Shown here: piece after piece, positions 45,482 to 55,535 of the stretch
How the letters are laid out: each line of letters starts with the position of its first letter
How positions within the stretch are numbered: the stretch's first letter is position 1
From: Ardenticatenaceae bacterium
GTDB lineage: Bacteria > Chloroflexota > Anaerolineae > Promineifilales > Promineifilaceae
Assembly: GCA_020634375.1 (NCBI GenBank)
Contig: JACKBX010000008.1
Coordinates: forward strand, 62,001-126,000
Reading direction: 5' to 3'
DNA: 64,000 bases
The notes under the pieces: model-generated
What the model was told of the DNA's origin: nothing
Database searches by the model: none
What the model saw: the letters and a program-made list of their open reading frames with translations, nothing else
Made by a program: the position numbers and the translations under genes

Positions 45482-48400
45482 TTAACGACGGGAGAGGCCA
45501 ATGAAATCGTTTCCCGTCCAGCGGCGGCCACGTTTTTCGTCTTCTTTGCCAAACCGTATCACCTCTCCTGAGTCAGTAACAGCCTCAACAGCCAACCCCA
45601 AACTCTGGAGTTCTTTCACGAGTACGCGGAATGACGCAGGTACGCCTGGTTCCTCAATAGGTTCGTCTTTGACAATAGATTCATAGGTCTTAACACGGCC
45701 CTGAACATCGTCCGATTTGACCGTCAACATCTCTTGTAAGGTATATGCAGCCCCATAAGCTTCAAGTGCCCATACCTCCATCTCACCAAAACGCTGACCG
45801 CCAAATTGCGCCTTACCGCCAAGTGGTTGTTGTGTAACGAGAGAGTACGGCCCTGTAGAACGAGCATGTACTTTGTCCTCCACAAGGTGAGCCAACTTGA
45901 GCATATGAATGACACCAACTGTTACTGGATGGTCAAACGGCCGTCCCGTTTTACCATCCACCAAATACTCTTTCCCCACCGAAGGCAGAGGCACATGCGT
46001 ATACATCATAATCCGGTTTGAAAGAGCTTCCAACGTACTCAAGTCAGATTCCAAAGGATCAACATGTACATCATCCGGCAAATCATCACCGAACTTCTTC
46101 AGCATATACCCATACCATTCTCGAGTACAGACCTCAATCGCCTTCTCATTATACGGAACCCAATCCACTTTTCGCAGATTCAGAGCATCAATCGGGAAAA
46201 TCTCATCTGGGTCCCAATTACGGCTTCGTACCCATTCACGAGCAACAGCATGACGTGCATAATGCAACTCTGTCTCAAGTTTAGCAACATCATAACCTTG
46301 CTCACCCAGCCAACCTGTAACAAATAGGCGGCGAGCCTCATTTTCATCCTTCAGGCTCTCGAGATCGTACTCCATTTCAGAAAGCCAATCCCATGCCCAC
46401 TCCGTCACAACAGTCCAAGCACGATCAACCAACCATGCCCTAGACAACTCTGCCGCAATTTCACGTTCGGTTGCCCCATCAAAAACGGGTGTAACCGCAC
46501 GGAAACCCAAACGATGAGCAGCCCAACCCAAGTGCGTCTCAAGCACCTGACCAATATTCATACGACCAGGCACACCCAACGGGCTAAGAATAATGTCCAC
46601 AGGTGTTCCGTCAGCCAGGAAAGGCATATCCTCAACTGGTACAACCTGCGAGATAACACCCTTGTTCCCATGGCGGCCAGCCATTTTGTCACCCTCAGAA
46701 ATCTTACGTCGTTGGGCAACACTGACACGCACCATCGTTTCCACACCAGCAGGCAAATCCCGATCATGCTGCCGATTAAAAACCTGAACGTCAACCACTT
46801 TACCACGAGCGCCATGAGGCAAACGCAAGCTAGAATCTTTCACTTCACGAGCTTTATCACCAAAAATTGCACGAAGCAATTTCTCTTCCGGGCTAAGTTC
46901 CTTCTCGCCCTTCGGGGTAATCTTACCAACTAAAATGTCATTCTCTTTAACGTCAGCACCCACACGGATAATGCCGCGCTCGTCTAAATCCTTCAAAGCG
47001 TCTTCGCTTACATTAGGAATGTCATAAGTTATTTCTTCTGGCCCTAATTTCGTATCCCGCGCTTCAACTTCATGCTTTTCAATGTGAACCGACGTGAAAC
47101 GATCTCCTCGAACCATGTTCTCGCTAAGCAAGATAGCATCCTCGTAATTTCCACCTTCCCAAGAAAGGAAAGCGACGACAACATCTTGACCTAGTGCCAG
47201 TTCCCCCTGACTAGTAGAAGAACTATCAGCAAGCACCTCGCCCTGAGCAACCCGTTGTCCTTTCTCGACAACAGGGCGCTGATCGATACATGTGCTCTGG
47301 TTAGAACGATTGTATTTCCGCAAGTGATAGGTACGCGGCCCAGCCGCTTCAAGCACTATAATTTTGTCGCCGGTGACGCTTACAACCTCGCCATCCTCAT
47401 GAGCAATGACCACCTGCCCAGAATTGTAGGCCGCCTGAAGCTCCATTCCCGTACTCACAACAGGCACATCCGGCTGTAATAATGGTACAGCCTGACGTTG
47501 CATGTTGGACCCCATCAAAGCACGATTAGCATCATCATGTTCCAAGAAAGGAATAAGTGCGGCCGAAACACCCACAATTTGGCGTGGGGCCACATCCATG
47601 AAATCAACACGTTGGATAGAGGAGAAACGGAATTGTTGATTGCGCCGAGCAGATACACGGCGTTCTACAAACTGCCCTCGTTCGTCCAACGTGGAATTTG
47701 CTTGAGCAATTGTGTAATGGTCTTCTTCGTCTGCCGTCATTTCAATGATTTCATCGGTAACGTAGGGAACGACCTGCACATTCTCAATGCCAGCCTGGCG
47801 GATAGCCTTTGCCAAATTTGCGGTGATTGTCTCTCCGGCAGAAACAAGGATTTCACCCGTTTCGGGATGCACAATATTGACGAATGCATCATGATTGATC
47901 AGCTCATCACTATCTGCCAAGATGTTGTTACGCACCTTGCGATAGGGGGTCTCAATAAAGCCGTATTTGTTTACACGGCCGTAACTCGCCAACCGACCAA
48001 TCAACCCAATGTTCGGCCCTTCCGGGGTTTCAATGGGGCAAATACGGCCGTAATGACTATGATGCACATCACGCACCTCAAAGCCCGCACGTTCACGACG
48101 CAAACCACCCGGGCCTAATGCAGACAATGTACGTTTGTGCGTCAATTCTGACAACGGATTCGCCTGTTCCATGAACTGGCTCAACTGCGAACTACCAAAA
48201 AACTCACGGATGGAAGCCACAACCGGGCGGATATTAATCAGAGACACCGGCGTGAGATTGTCACTGTCACGAATAGACATACGCTCACGCACAACACGCT
48301 CCATGCGACGCAAACCAACCCGCAGCTTCGCTTGCAGCAATTCCCCAACCGTCTTCACACGACGATTGCCCAGGTGATCAATATCATCGGCCCCTTCCAG

Positions 48401-49420
48401 GCCGTTGTTAATTAAGATCATACGGCGTACCACCTGCACAATATCGTGTTGGGTGATAGTACGATGGGTCAAAGGTACGATGTCATGCAAATTCAACCGC
48501 TTGTTCAGTTTATAACGCCCTACTCGCGCCAGATCATAGCGCCGCTGGTCGTACAATTGCTCAATCAAATACTCGCTGGCATTCTCCAATGTCGGCGGAT
48601 CGCCAGGACGCATACGCTTATAGAACTCAATGAGTGCCTGCTCAGTTAACGGCCGTTCCGGATCCCAAGGCGGCTCTTGCTCAATACTTCCCTGGATAAA
48701 CAAATGCTCCGCATTCGTATCAATATCCTCAAAAAGCTGCAAAATCTCCTCATCCGTACCATCAATCAGCACCGGCTTGCCTAAGCCATCCGGCACGGCA
48801 GCCATTGCCCGCAGAAACAGCGTCACGGGAACTGTCCGTTTACGATTAAACTTAACAGTCAGATAATCGGTTTTGCGCGTTTCAAACTCCATCCAGGCAC
48901 CGCGATCAGGAATTAATTTCCCCATCGCCAACGGCCGTCCCGTTGTACGTTCTTCCTCAATCTCAAAATAAGCGCCCGGCGAGCGAATCAACTGGCTAAC
49001 AACAACGCGCTCCGTACCATTAATAATGAAGGTACCAGCCCGCGTCATCAAGGGGAAATCCCCCATAAAAATATCCTGCACAATCGGCTGATCCAGGTCA
49101 GCGCTGTAAAGCATGACCGAAACATTGAGCGGAGCGGCATAACTCATATCGCGCTCCACACACTCTTCCACACTATACTTCGGTTCACCAAACCAGTACT
49201 TCAGATCAAACCCATCGACCTCTGGCCGATTGCACGGAAAATACAACTTCAAATCGCCATTAAAACTTTCAATAGGCGAAATCTCGTCAAACAGTTCCGA
49301 CAAGCTTTCATTAATAAACGTATCAAATGATGATAACTGTACGTCAATTAATGTCGGCAACGCGAGGGGATCAGTTGTACGGGCATAGGTCTTAAGTGTA
49401 ATCGGATCATTCATTGGCAT
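45482..49420 (-). CDS. rpoB: DNA-directed RNA polymerase subunit beta
   Basis: 1312 aa, complete, catalytic-core subunit. It has the rifampicin-region block [20 protein letters not shown] followed by TLSALGPGG (E. coli Asp516 position is Glu; Ser531 and His526 equivalents retained), then [34 protein letters not shown] and the C-terminal [20 protein letters not shown]. rpoC does not follow: the next gene is rpsL, 320 bp away. A consensus promoter lies upstream, overlapping the end of a glycosyltransferase gene. Confidence 0.98.
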   Translation of the reverse strand: MPMNDPITLKTYARTTDPLALPTLIDVQLSSFDTFINESLSELFDEISPIESFNGDLKLYFPCNRPEVDGFDLKYWFGEPKYSVEECVERDMSYAAPLNVSVMLYSADLDQPIVQDIFMGDFPLMTRAGTFIINGTERVVVSQLIRSPGAYFEIEEERTTGRPLAMGKLIPDRGAWMEFETRKTDYLTVKFNRKRTVPVTLFLRAMAAVPDGLGKPVLIDGTDEEILQLFEDIDTNAEHLFIQGSIEQEPPWDPERPLTEQALIEFYKRMRPGDPPTLENASEYLIEQLYDQRRYDLARVGRYKLNKRLNLHDIVPLTHRTITQHDIVQVVRRMILINNGLEGADDIDHLGNRRVKTVGELLQAKLRVGLRRMERVVRERMSIRDSDNLTPVSLINIRPVVASIREFFGSSQLSQFMEQANPLSELTHKRTLSALGPGGLRRERAGFEVRDVHHSHYGRICPIETPEGPNIGLIGRLASYGRVNKYGFIETPYRKVRNNILADSDELINHDAFVNIVHPETGEILVSAGETITANLAKAIRQAGIENVQVVPYVTDEIIEMTADEEDHYTIAQANSTLDERGQFVERRVSARRNQQFRFSSIQRVDFMDVAPRQIVGVSAALIPFLEHDDANRALMGSNMQRQAVPLLQPDVPVVSTGMELQAAYNSGQVVIAHEDGEVVSVTGDKIIVLEAAGPRTYHLRKYNRSNQSTCIDQRPVVEKGQRVAQGEVLADSSSTSQGELALGQDVVVAFLSWEGGNYEDAILLSENMVRGDRFTSVHIEKHEVEARDTKLGPEEITYDIPNVSEDALKDLDERGIIRVGADVKENDILVGKITPKGEKELSPEEKLLRAIFGDKAREVKDSSLRLPHGARGKVVDVQVFNRQHDRDLPAGVETMVRVSVAQRRKISEGDKMAGRHGNKGVISQVVPVEDMPFLADGTPVDIILSPLGVPGRMNIGQVLETHLGWAAHRLGFRAVTPVFDGATEREIAAELSRAWLVDRAWTVVTEWAWDWLSEMEYDLESLKDENEARRLFVTGWLGEQGYDVAKLETELHYARHAVAREWVRSRNWDPDEIFPIDALNLRKVDWVPYNEKAIEVCTREWYGYMLKKFGDDLPDDVHVDPLESDLSTLEALSNRIMMYTHVPLPSVGKEYLVDGKTGRPFDHPVTVGVIHMLKLAHLVEDKVHARSTGPYSLVTQQPLGGKAQFGGQRFGEMEVWALEAYGAAYTLQEMLTVKSDDVQGRVKTYESIVKDEPIEEPGVPASFRVLVKELQSLGLAVEAVTDSGEVIRFGKEDEKRGRRWTGNDFIGLSRR

Positions 49421-49583
49421 TAACTTTCACCTGCTCCCTAAAATTTAGGTAGTTTCAGTAGGCAGCAAACTCTGAAACTATTTGATCGCAAACACACAAA
49501 CATGGGGTGCAACACAATGCTGCACCCCAACAATGTTGTGTAAAATTGCTTTGGGTTACCCTTTATAAATATGCATAATGCGA
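49421..49583 (-). promoter_or_regulatory. rpoB leader with GGGGTGCA hairpin
   Basis: A leader of about 160 nt. GGGGTGCA (49504-49511) and TGCACCCC (49521-49528) form a perfect 8-bp stem, loop 9 nt. A competing ACACAA/TTGTGT pairing overlaps it. No T-run follows, so it is not a plain terminator. Confidence 0.6.
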
Positions 49584-49589
49584 ACGAGA

Positions 49590-49618
49590 ATTATAATAGC
49601 CTATTATTGACCTGTCAA
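49590..49618 (-). promoter_or_regulatory. Consensus sigma-70 promoter of rpoB
   Basis: Minus strand: TTGACA (49613-49618), 17-bp spacer, TATAAT (49590-49595), a full consensus match. The -35 is made by the TTG ACA codons just before the stop of the upstream glycosyltransferase gene. Confidence 0.85.
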
Positions 49619-50818
49619 CATCTTGTAAATTTCTATTATTTTTGCCGCAGCATTTGCCCAACTATAATGATGAATTGCTCTTTCCCGTAAGTTTTGTCCT
49701 AAAACAGCACGGCGATTGGGATCATGCAGCAAATTAGCAATAGCTTGGGCAAAACCAGCGACATCACCCGGTGATGCATACACACCCAAATCGACTAAAT
49801 ATTCACGGTGAACGGCCGTATCATATGCCACCACCGGCTGCGCCATCGCCATATAATTCAGCACCTTCCCACTCCCCTCCGTCGCCGACATCTTTGGTGC
49901 CACAGCCACATCTCCCAATGACAGATACAGGGGTGCATCTCGATACTCTACCTTCCCGGTAAATGTAATATGAGTACCCAATCCCAATTGCAGCGCCATA
50001 TGCTGGTAATGCTGCACATTGGGATACCCCATCACCAAAAGATGCACATTCTCGCCAGCCTGTACCAATCGCATCCCCGCTTCCAACAAATGCGGAATCC
50101 CCTGATAATCCGTCAGCAACCCCAGGTAAACAACGATTTGTCTATCCAGGGGAATCTGCAAACGTCGGCGCAAAGTCTGCTGTGCTTCCGGCGAGAATTT
50201 TTGCGGATCAAAACGAACTGTATCCGCACAATCGGGAAGCGGATGAATCCGCGCCACAGGCACACGAAACTCATTTTGCAGCAGTTCTCTAGCTTGCACA
50301 GAACTGGTCAAGATAGCCTGCGGCAGTCGCGTAATCGTCCGCTCCAAGCGATGCACCCAAGGGTATACTTTGCCATTGGGATCGAGAAATTTATGGTCCA
50401 CCATCTCGCCGGTCAGACTACCCTGAAAATCAAATACCAGAGGAACCCGCAGCAGCCGCGAAAGCACCCCACCAATCAACGCCCCTTCGTGCATGTGCCC
50501 GTGAATGACATCGGGGCACACACGCAAAGCTTCGACGAAAGATTGCGCGGCAAGATAGCTATCAAACGCGATTTTGTGGCGTGAAGAACCTACTTCGTAA
50601 TCTGTATGCCAGGGCAAAGGGGCTGTGCGGCGAATATCCAGGCCAGGCAAATCATCGCCTTTGTAATAGGTAACGATTGTGACCTGATGACCGAGTGCTT
50701 GTAGATTGCGCGTCTCTTCAAGGATACGGATGTGTCCCCCGTAATCGCTAAAAAAGGAAGTGGGCGCAATCATCAAAATGCGCAATGGTGTTTCGTCCCC
50801 CCCAACAGATGATGCCAT
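49604..50818 (-). CDS. Glycosyltransferase family 4-like protein
   Basis: 404 aa from ATG 50818, which overlaps the preceding stop by one base (TAATG). GT-B fold: N-terminal acceptor domain (ILMIAPTSFFSDYGGHIRILEE, GHMHEGALIGGVLSRLLRVP) and C-terminal nucleotide-sugar domain (VVYLGLLTDYQGIPHLLEAG, APKMSATEGSGKVLNYMAMA with the E-x7-E type site). Its last codons contain the rpoB -35 element. Acceptor and sugar are unknown. Confidence 0.88.
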   Translation of the reverse strand: MASSVGGDETPLRILMIAPTSFFSDYGGHIRILEETRNLQALGHQVTIVTYYKGDDLPGLDIRRTAPLPWHTDYEVGSSRHKIAFDSYLAAQSFVEALRVCPDVIHGHMHEGALIGGVLSRLLRVPLVFDFQGSLTGEMVDHKFLDPNGKVYPWVHRLERTITRLPQAILTSSVQARELLQNEFRVPVARIHPLPDCADTVRFDPQKFSPEAQQTLRRRLQIPLDRQIVVYLGLLTDYQGIPHLLEAGMRLVQAGENVHLLVMGYPNVQHYQHMALQLGLGTHITFTGKVEYRDAPLYLSLGDVAVAPKMSATEGSGKVLNYMAMAQPVVAYDTAVHREYLVDLGVYASPGDVAGFAQAIANLLHDPNRRAVLGQNLRERAIHHYSWANAAAKIIEIYKMLTGQ

Positions 50819-51798
50819 TAATCGTCGTCCTTGAACTGCCGTGTGACCCAACTGCCTAACATTTGCTCAGAAATGCTCCGCCCTTCTACTTTCGGCGCGT
50901 CAATTTCGACCCAATCATTTTTGGTGCGATCGTGCAGCCATTTTTCGCGTTTGATTTGCAAATCTTCAAGGATTGCCTGGAAGGTCTCTTGGTCTTTTTG
51001 TTGAATAAGACGGCGGAAATCTTGCAATTCTGTCATTAAAGCGTCGAGCCAGCGCAGTGTGGCTGCGGTATCGTTCAAGGCCAGCACGGCCGTTTCCGAT
51101 GCCGTTTGTAGAGAAGCCGTTGCCAACGCCACAGGAGCATCTGCAAAGCGCAAAATGTCACGCCAGCCAGTTGCCTGTTGCAGCGTACTAAATGCGGCAG
51201 CAGCCAACAGAGCTGGCATCGTACCTATCCCTTGCAGCAAATTGTCATACTCCACCGGATCAAGAAAGTAAGGTGCAGCGCCTAAAATACGACCAAAGTT
51301 AACGGCCGTTTCCACCGCCTTTGGGTCTACATTAGCATCCGGCATCAAGCAAAAGATGCCATTCTTAAACAAATCTGCCCTGGCCGCATCTACACCTAGC
51401 CGCCCATCCTCCATATGTAATGCAGATAGCACGGGCTGCACACCCACGTAATATCCCCGTTTTAGATGCTGCTGCGCCAGCATCACGCCCCGGCTCTTCA
51501 GGCTGGACATATCCAACACCAATGTGTGGGGCTGCACATCTCCGCCAATCAGTTGCAGTGCATCTTCCAACTCTTGTTGCGGCAAGTCCAGCACAAGAAT
51601 ATCAGCCTTCGTGGCTGCATTGAGCAGGTTCCATTCCGCTTTGTCGATGGCTCCCATTTGCTCTTTAGCCAGCCGCGTGACATTGCTGTCCGCATCATAG
51701 CCAATCACTTGCATTTCCAACGAGCTATGTTTCAAAGCCAGGCCCAAAGATGCCGTTATGCGATTGAGTCCAATTAAACTTACAGTTTGTGCTTTCAT
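50818..51798 (-). CDS. TyrA-like NAD(P)-binding dehydrogenase with altered catalytic motif
   Basis: 326 aa. N-terminal Rossmann domain (VSLIGLNRITASLGLALK), helical C-terminal domain resembling prephenate/arogenate dehydrogenase. The glycine motif is degenerate (GLNRITASLG), and the segment where TyrA enzymes have the His-Pro catalytic motif reads GYYVGVQPVLSA, without the histidine. It may have another substrate or no TyrA activity. Coupled to the glycosyltransferase gene by a one-base overlap. Confidence 0.7.
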   Translation of the reverse strand: MKAQTVSLIGLNRITASLGLALKHSSLEMQVIGYDADSNVTRLAKEQMGAIDKAEWNLLNAATKADILVLDLPQQELEDALQLIGGDVQPHTLVLDMSSLKSRGVMLAQQHLKRGYYVGVQPVLSALHMEDGRLGVDAARADLFKNGIFCLMPDANVDPKAVETAVNFGRILGAAPYFLDPVEYDNLLQGIGTMPALLAAAAFSTLQQATGWRDILRFADAPVALATASLQTASETAVLALNDTAATLRWLDALMTELQDFRRLIQQKDQETFQAILEDLQIKREKWLHDRTKNDWVEIDAPKVEGRSISEQMLGSWVTRQFKDDD

Positions 51799-51810
51799 GT
51801 ATTTACTCCG

Positions 51811-52332
51811 TCAGTTTTGGTCATCGGCCCATTGCAACAGCCGCAAAAGCGTATCTTCTTCGCTCACGGCCGTTTCTGGCACAACATCTTGATGGCGACG
51901 AATCAACGACACGGCCAGCGGGCTGCACCCGGCGGCGGCGGCCATGTCCGCGCCCCAGGCAGGATGCTGCGCTTTAATCACGAACGGCCGTTTCCAACCC
52001 TGCGCCGTGCCCTGCCCCCACACTGCCAATTGCGCCGAAAAAAAGTGCTGTGTTAACACAATCAAGGTACGCCCCCACAACGTCAACCGGGCCTGTGTCT
52101 TGCCTATGTCGTGCAGCAGCGCCGCCACTTGCAAATCCGGGTGTGTGTGCCCGGCCTCTTCTAACGTGCGCAAAACCTGGTAGCTGTGCCACTGGTCGCC
52201 GGGAGTAAAGCGGGCAAAAAGCTGCTGCTGTGTGGGGTTGAGCACGGCCGTTACCACTAGCTGTGCTTCAACAGCCAAAGGGCTGGCCGCCAACAACCGC
52301 CAAAATTGACCAACCCGGTACGCCAACCCCAC
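51811..52332 (-). CDS. HD-domain phosphohydrolase-like protein
   Basis: 173 aa, GTG start one base after the upstream stop. The motif LQVAALLHDIGKT gives the metal-binding His-Asp pair, with an upstream His in DQWHSYQVLRTLEEAGHTH and a later HPAWGADMA / RRHQD, consistent with the HD metal-phosphohydrolase fold. Substrate unknown. Co-directional with the site-2 protease and TyrA-like genes. Confidence 0.78.
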   Translation of the reverse strand: MGLAYRVGQFWRLLAASPLAVEAQLVVTAVLNPTQQQLFARFTPGDQWHSYQVLRTLEEAGHTHPDLQVAALLHDIGKTQARLTLWGRTLIVLTQHFFSAQLAVWGQGTAQGWKRPFVIKAQHPAWGADMAAAAGCSPLAVSLIRRHQDVVPETAVSEEDTLLRLLQWADDQN

Positions 52333-52333
52333 G

Positions 52334-52978
52334 TCAAAATCCCAACAAATAAATCAACAACGAGGTAGCCGGCTCCATCACCAAAACCGACAACACACTT
52401 GGTACCAGGAAAACCACCACCAATAAAATCATAAAGCCATACTGCTCTAAAGGTCGCAACCGATAAGTCATTTCCGGCGGCAAAATCCCCGTCAACACCT
52501 TATACCCATCTAACGGCGGAATCGGGATAAGATTAAAGAGCATCAAAATCAAGTTAATCCACACAAACTGCGCCAACAAAAAGGACAGAGATGGCATAAG
52601 CTGCCCCCCTGTGTTGCCTAAAAACCCATCCATGCTGACCAGACCAAAACGCATCGGCAGCACAAACAACACCGCCATGAGCAAATTAGACAATGGCCCA
52701 GCAGCAGCTACAATCGCCATAGATGTGCGCGGATTGCCTCGCATATTGTACGGGTTCACCATGACTGGCTTGGCCCAGCCAAACCCGGCAACCAACAAAG
52801 CAATTGTGCCAATAGGGTCTAAATGAGCCAGAGGGTTGAGCGTAATACGACCCATATGCCGGGGCGTAGAATCGCCCAGCCAGTCAGCCGTTACCGCATG
52901 AGCCAATTCGTGAATGGTAAAGGCCACCAACAACACAACAGCCCTCGCCAGAAATGTAGCCAAATCAAGTCCTTGCAT
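52334..52978 (-). CDS. Site-2 protease family membrane metalloprotease
   Basis: 214 aa, five to six hydrophobic segments. Zinc motif HELAHA near residue 23 (HExxH), NPLAHLDPIG, and the second ligand motif NLIPIPPLDG in a membrane segment. These are typical of the small Chloroflexota/Firmicutes-type M50 proteases, which cut within membranes. Substrate unknown; no anti-sigma factor is nearby. Confidence 0.88.
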   Translation of the reverse strand: MQGLDLATFLARAVVLLVAFTIHELAHAVTADWLGDSTPRHMGRITLNPLAHLDPIGTIALLVAGFGWAKPVMVNPYNMRGNPRTSMAIVAAAGPLSNLLMAVLFVLPMRFGLVSMDGFLGNTGGQLMPSLSFLLAQFVWINLILMLFNLIPIPPLDGYKVLTGILPPEMTYRLRPLEQYGFMILLVVVFLVPSVLSVLVMEPATSLLIYLLGF

Positions 52979-52994
52979 AGCGTCCTCAATAGAG

Positions 52995-53038
52995 GAGATT
53001 GGAGATAAGAGATTGGCAATCTCTCATCTCCCAATCTC
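52995..53038. repeat. Long hairpin of GAGATTGG / CCAATCTC words
   Basis: Two arms of about 21 nt are nearly perfectly complementary (two mismatches) with essentially no loop, filling the gap between two genes. The word GGAGATTG is shared with 4540-4565. Confidence 0.8.
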
Positions 53039-53043
53039 ATATT

Positions 53044-54330
53044 TTACGATTTCTCAGGTGTAATCACCGTGCCGCAAAACTCGCAGGTAACGCTGGTAAC
53101 GCCACGTGCGGGTGGTTCCACAGCCGCAAAGCAGTTGGGGCAGGCGGTTGGAAAGGATGCGGCCGTTTCTTCTAACGCCTCTAAATCATCCTCGTACTCG
53201 TCTGCGCGGTCATTGTCAATTTCGCCAGTCTGTATTTTTTTGATGAGCACGGCCCAATCAGCCGAATCTTGCCCTTTCAAATGGAAGCGTGCCCGCGAAA
53301 CAGGCGCGGTTGCGGCAAAGGTTAGCTCAATAATGTCATCTTTGCCCATTCCCAGGAACCCGCCTTCTTCCTTTGCTTCGACCTCTTGAATTTCGCTAAC
53401 CTGTGCGTCAATATGCACGACCTGCACCATCTCAGATTCCGCTTTGAAAATGCCAAAGCGTTTTTTGGTCACGACTTCATCCCGCTCCTCAAACAGCAAG
53501 CGTAGGTCGGTTAGCACGAGCACGCCTTCCGGCCCTTTGTCGCCATCGCGGTGCCAATCGGCTTTAACGGCCGTCAACGGCCCCTCAGCCTCAGCCAACC
53601 GAATATTAGGCGAGGCTTCAATCAAATCCATCATGCTGTCTAAACGGCCTAATTCCCAGTCCATCTTATCGAGATCGCCAGAAACCGCAGCATACAAACC
53701 GGAAACAGCTTCCGTTGCCGCCGTTACCCGTTGAGACAGGCTGTTCACCATTGATTCACCCAGGCGGATTGATGCAGATGTTGCCTGCAAGCGATCAACC
53801 GTCCGTTCTGCCTGGTCCAATTCACGATCCAACCGCTGCACATGGTCAGTCAACGCCTCTTCCACGCGTGGGCGAATTTCGTCCCATTTGTCATCCAGCG
53901 CCTCCAACCGATCTTCCAGATCGCCAGAGTGAACATAACCCCGGTTGCGCAGCGCCTCCACCTTCACCGGAAAATCCAACAGGCGCTTATCAATGTTGCC
54001 AATAGCATCATATAAATCGCCCAACTGCGCCCGGCCTTCCAACGAGGCAAATTCGCTTTGAATCTGCTGCACACGCTCGGCCAGATTCACGCCCGCAGCG
54101 GCAGCACCTGCGGCTGCCGCTCCGACGGCTGCGCCTGCCGCAACCCCAGCCGCACGGCGCGGCGTTACGGGGCGTCGTGCCGGGGGCTTGGGCATGGGGC
54201 GTTGTTGTCTTTGCTGTCGTTTGACATTAGCACGCACAGCCGGACGTGGCCGCGACTTAGGCCCTTTGCTTCCGCCAGCCCGCGAAACGCCGCTTTTCGG
54301 TCCACTTTTACCTCTACCTTTGCTTGCCAT
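53044..54330 (-). CDS. Uncharacterised coiled-coil protein with C-terminal zinc ribbon
   Basis: 428 aa, not recognised as a named family. Residues 1-60 are strongly basic (Arg/Lys/Pro/Ser). Residues 62-85 are Ala/Gly/Val-rich and could be a membrane segment. About 85-235 are predicted helical coiled coil. About 250-370 resemble a GRAM/PH-like beta domain (GVLVLTDLRLLFEERDEV, MVQVVHIDAQVSEIQEVEA). The last 35 residues carry CPNC and CEFC, a zinc ribbon. An ACGGCCGT copy lies near 53569. It lies between prfB and the site-2 protease gene. Confidence 0.75.
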   Translation of the reverse strand: MASKGRGKSGPKSGVSRAGGSKGPKSRPRPAVRANVKRQQRQQRPMPKPPARRPVTPRRAAGVAAGAAVGAAAAGAAAAGVNLAERVQQIQSEFASLEGRAQLGDLYDAIGNIDKRLLDFPVKVEALRNRGYVHSGDLEDRLEALDDKWDEIRPRVEEALTDHVQRLDRELDQAERTVDRLQATSASIRLGESMVNSLSQRVTAATEAVSGLYAAVSGDLDKMDWELGRLDSMMDLIEASPNIRLAEAEGPLTAVKADWHRDGDKGPEGVLVLTDLRLLFEERDEVVTKKRFGIFKAESEMVQVVHIDAQVSEIQEVEAKEEGGFLGMGKDDIIELTFAATAPVSRARFHLKGQDSADWAVLIKKIQTGEIDNDRADEYEDDLEALEETAASFPTACPNCFAAVEPPARGVTSVTCEFCGTVITPEKS

Positions 54331-54343
54331 CTGGAATCTCCTT

Positions 54344-55436
54344 TCAGGTTGAGTGGCCTACTTTATACCGCAAGTAAGCCTCCATAAAATCATCTAAACG
54401 GCCGTCCAAAACAGCCTGTGCATTTCCTACTTCGTGATTGGTGCGATGGTCTTTGACCATCTTGTATGGGTGCAGCACGTAGGAGCGAATCTGGCTGCCC
54501 CAGCCTGCATCCACATCCTCGCCCTTCAGGGCCGCCATTTCCGCCTCTTGCTTGCGCCGCTCTAGCTCAAATAACTGCGATTTGAGGATGCTCATCGCCA
54601 CTTGCATATTTTGTGTCAGCGAGCGCTGGTTTTGGCAGGAGACGACGGTGTTGGTGGGCAGGTGGGTGATGCGCACGGCCGTTTCATTCTTCTGTACGTG
54701 CTGTCCCCCCGCCCCGCTGGCGCGGAAACGATCAATGCGCAGGTCTTTCTCATCAATCTCAATCTCAATGTCTTCGGCCACATCCGGCCACACTTCCACT
54801 TTCGCAAACGACGTGTGGCGGCGGCTGGATGAGTCGTAAGGTGAAATGCGTACCAGGCGATGCACACCCCGTTCGGAACGGAGACGGCCGTACACATAAT
54901 CCCCCTTCACCGACATCAAACAACTCTTCAACCCTGCCTCATCGCCAGAGCTATAATCCAAAATCTCTATCTTAAACTTATGCTGCTCCGCCCAACGGAT
55001 AAACATCCGCTGCAACATCTCCGCCCAATCCTGCGCCTCCGTGCCGCCAGCCCCCGCATGAATCGCCAAAATCGCATCTTCCTGATCATACTCGCCAGCA
55101 AACAACGTCTGAAACTCTAGTTCCCCCACCTCCTCTTGCAGCGTTTCCAATTCATGAGCCAACTCATCATACAGCTCATCATCACCCAACTCCGCCAGTT
55201 CCAGCGTATCCGTCAGGTGCTTACTCAACTTCTGCCACACCGAAACCTGCGCCCGCAGCCGGTTCAAATCCCGCATCACCACCTGCGCCTGCTGCGAATC
55301 ATTCCAAAAATCCGGCGCCAGCGTCAGCTTATCCAACTCTGCAATCCGTTCAAGTTTTGCGGCTACGTCAAAGCCGCCTCCGCAAATGATCAACGGTCTC
55401 TTTTAACTCTTCTAACTGTGCAATGATTGTTTCCAT
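54344..55436 (-). CDS. prfB: Peptide chain release factor 2, with programmed +1 frameshift
   Basis: Terminates translation at UGA and UAA. Two frames: codons 1-22 from ATG 55436 (METIIAQLEELKETVDHLRR RL) end at an in-frame UGA (55370-55368). A +1 shift at CTT TGA C continues as DVAAKLERIAELDKL to the stop at 54344, 363 aa in total. GGQ is at residues 243-245 (GAGGQHVQK). The stop-codon recognition tripeptide reads SPY (198-200) instead of the usual SPF. RRHTSF follows as expected. It precedes the zinc-ribbon protein gene. Confidence 0.95.
55364..55384 (-). promoter_or_regulatory. prfB programmed frameshift site
   Basis: GGAGG lies exactly 3 nt before CTT TGA C, the same spacing as the E. coli site. 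This allows autoregulation: slow UGA decoding when RF2 is scarce favours the +1 shift. Confidence 0.93.
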
Positions 55437-55464
55437 TTCTCAAAACCCCTTTTGGATTGACAAT

Positions 55465-55535
55465 TTATGATTTTAGATTGACGATTACCTGCCCTTACTG
55501 ACTACTGATTACTGCTCACTGACCACTGATCACTC
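55465..55535. repeat. ACTGATTACTG word repeat after ftsY
   Basis: Words such as ACTACTGATTACTGCTCACTG and TGACCACTGATCACTC (with ATTGACGATTAC before) fill the ftsY-prfB gap and reach the ftsY stop. The CAGT-type word is the same as at 21916 and 25044. Confidence 0.65.

Noticed and set aside
49421..49603. rplJL-type L10 leader upstream of rpoB
   Set aside because: No rplJ or rplL gene is present, and the hairpin does not resemble the L10 binding site.
55368..55436. prfB as a broken gene because of an in-frame UGA
   Set aside because: The CTTTGAC context with GGAGG 3 nt upstream is the standard programmed frameshift.
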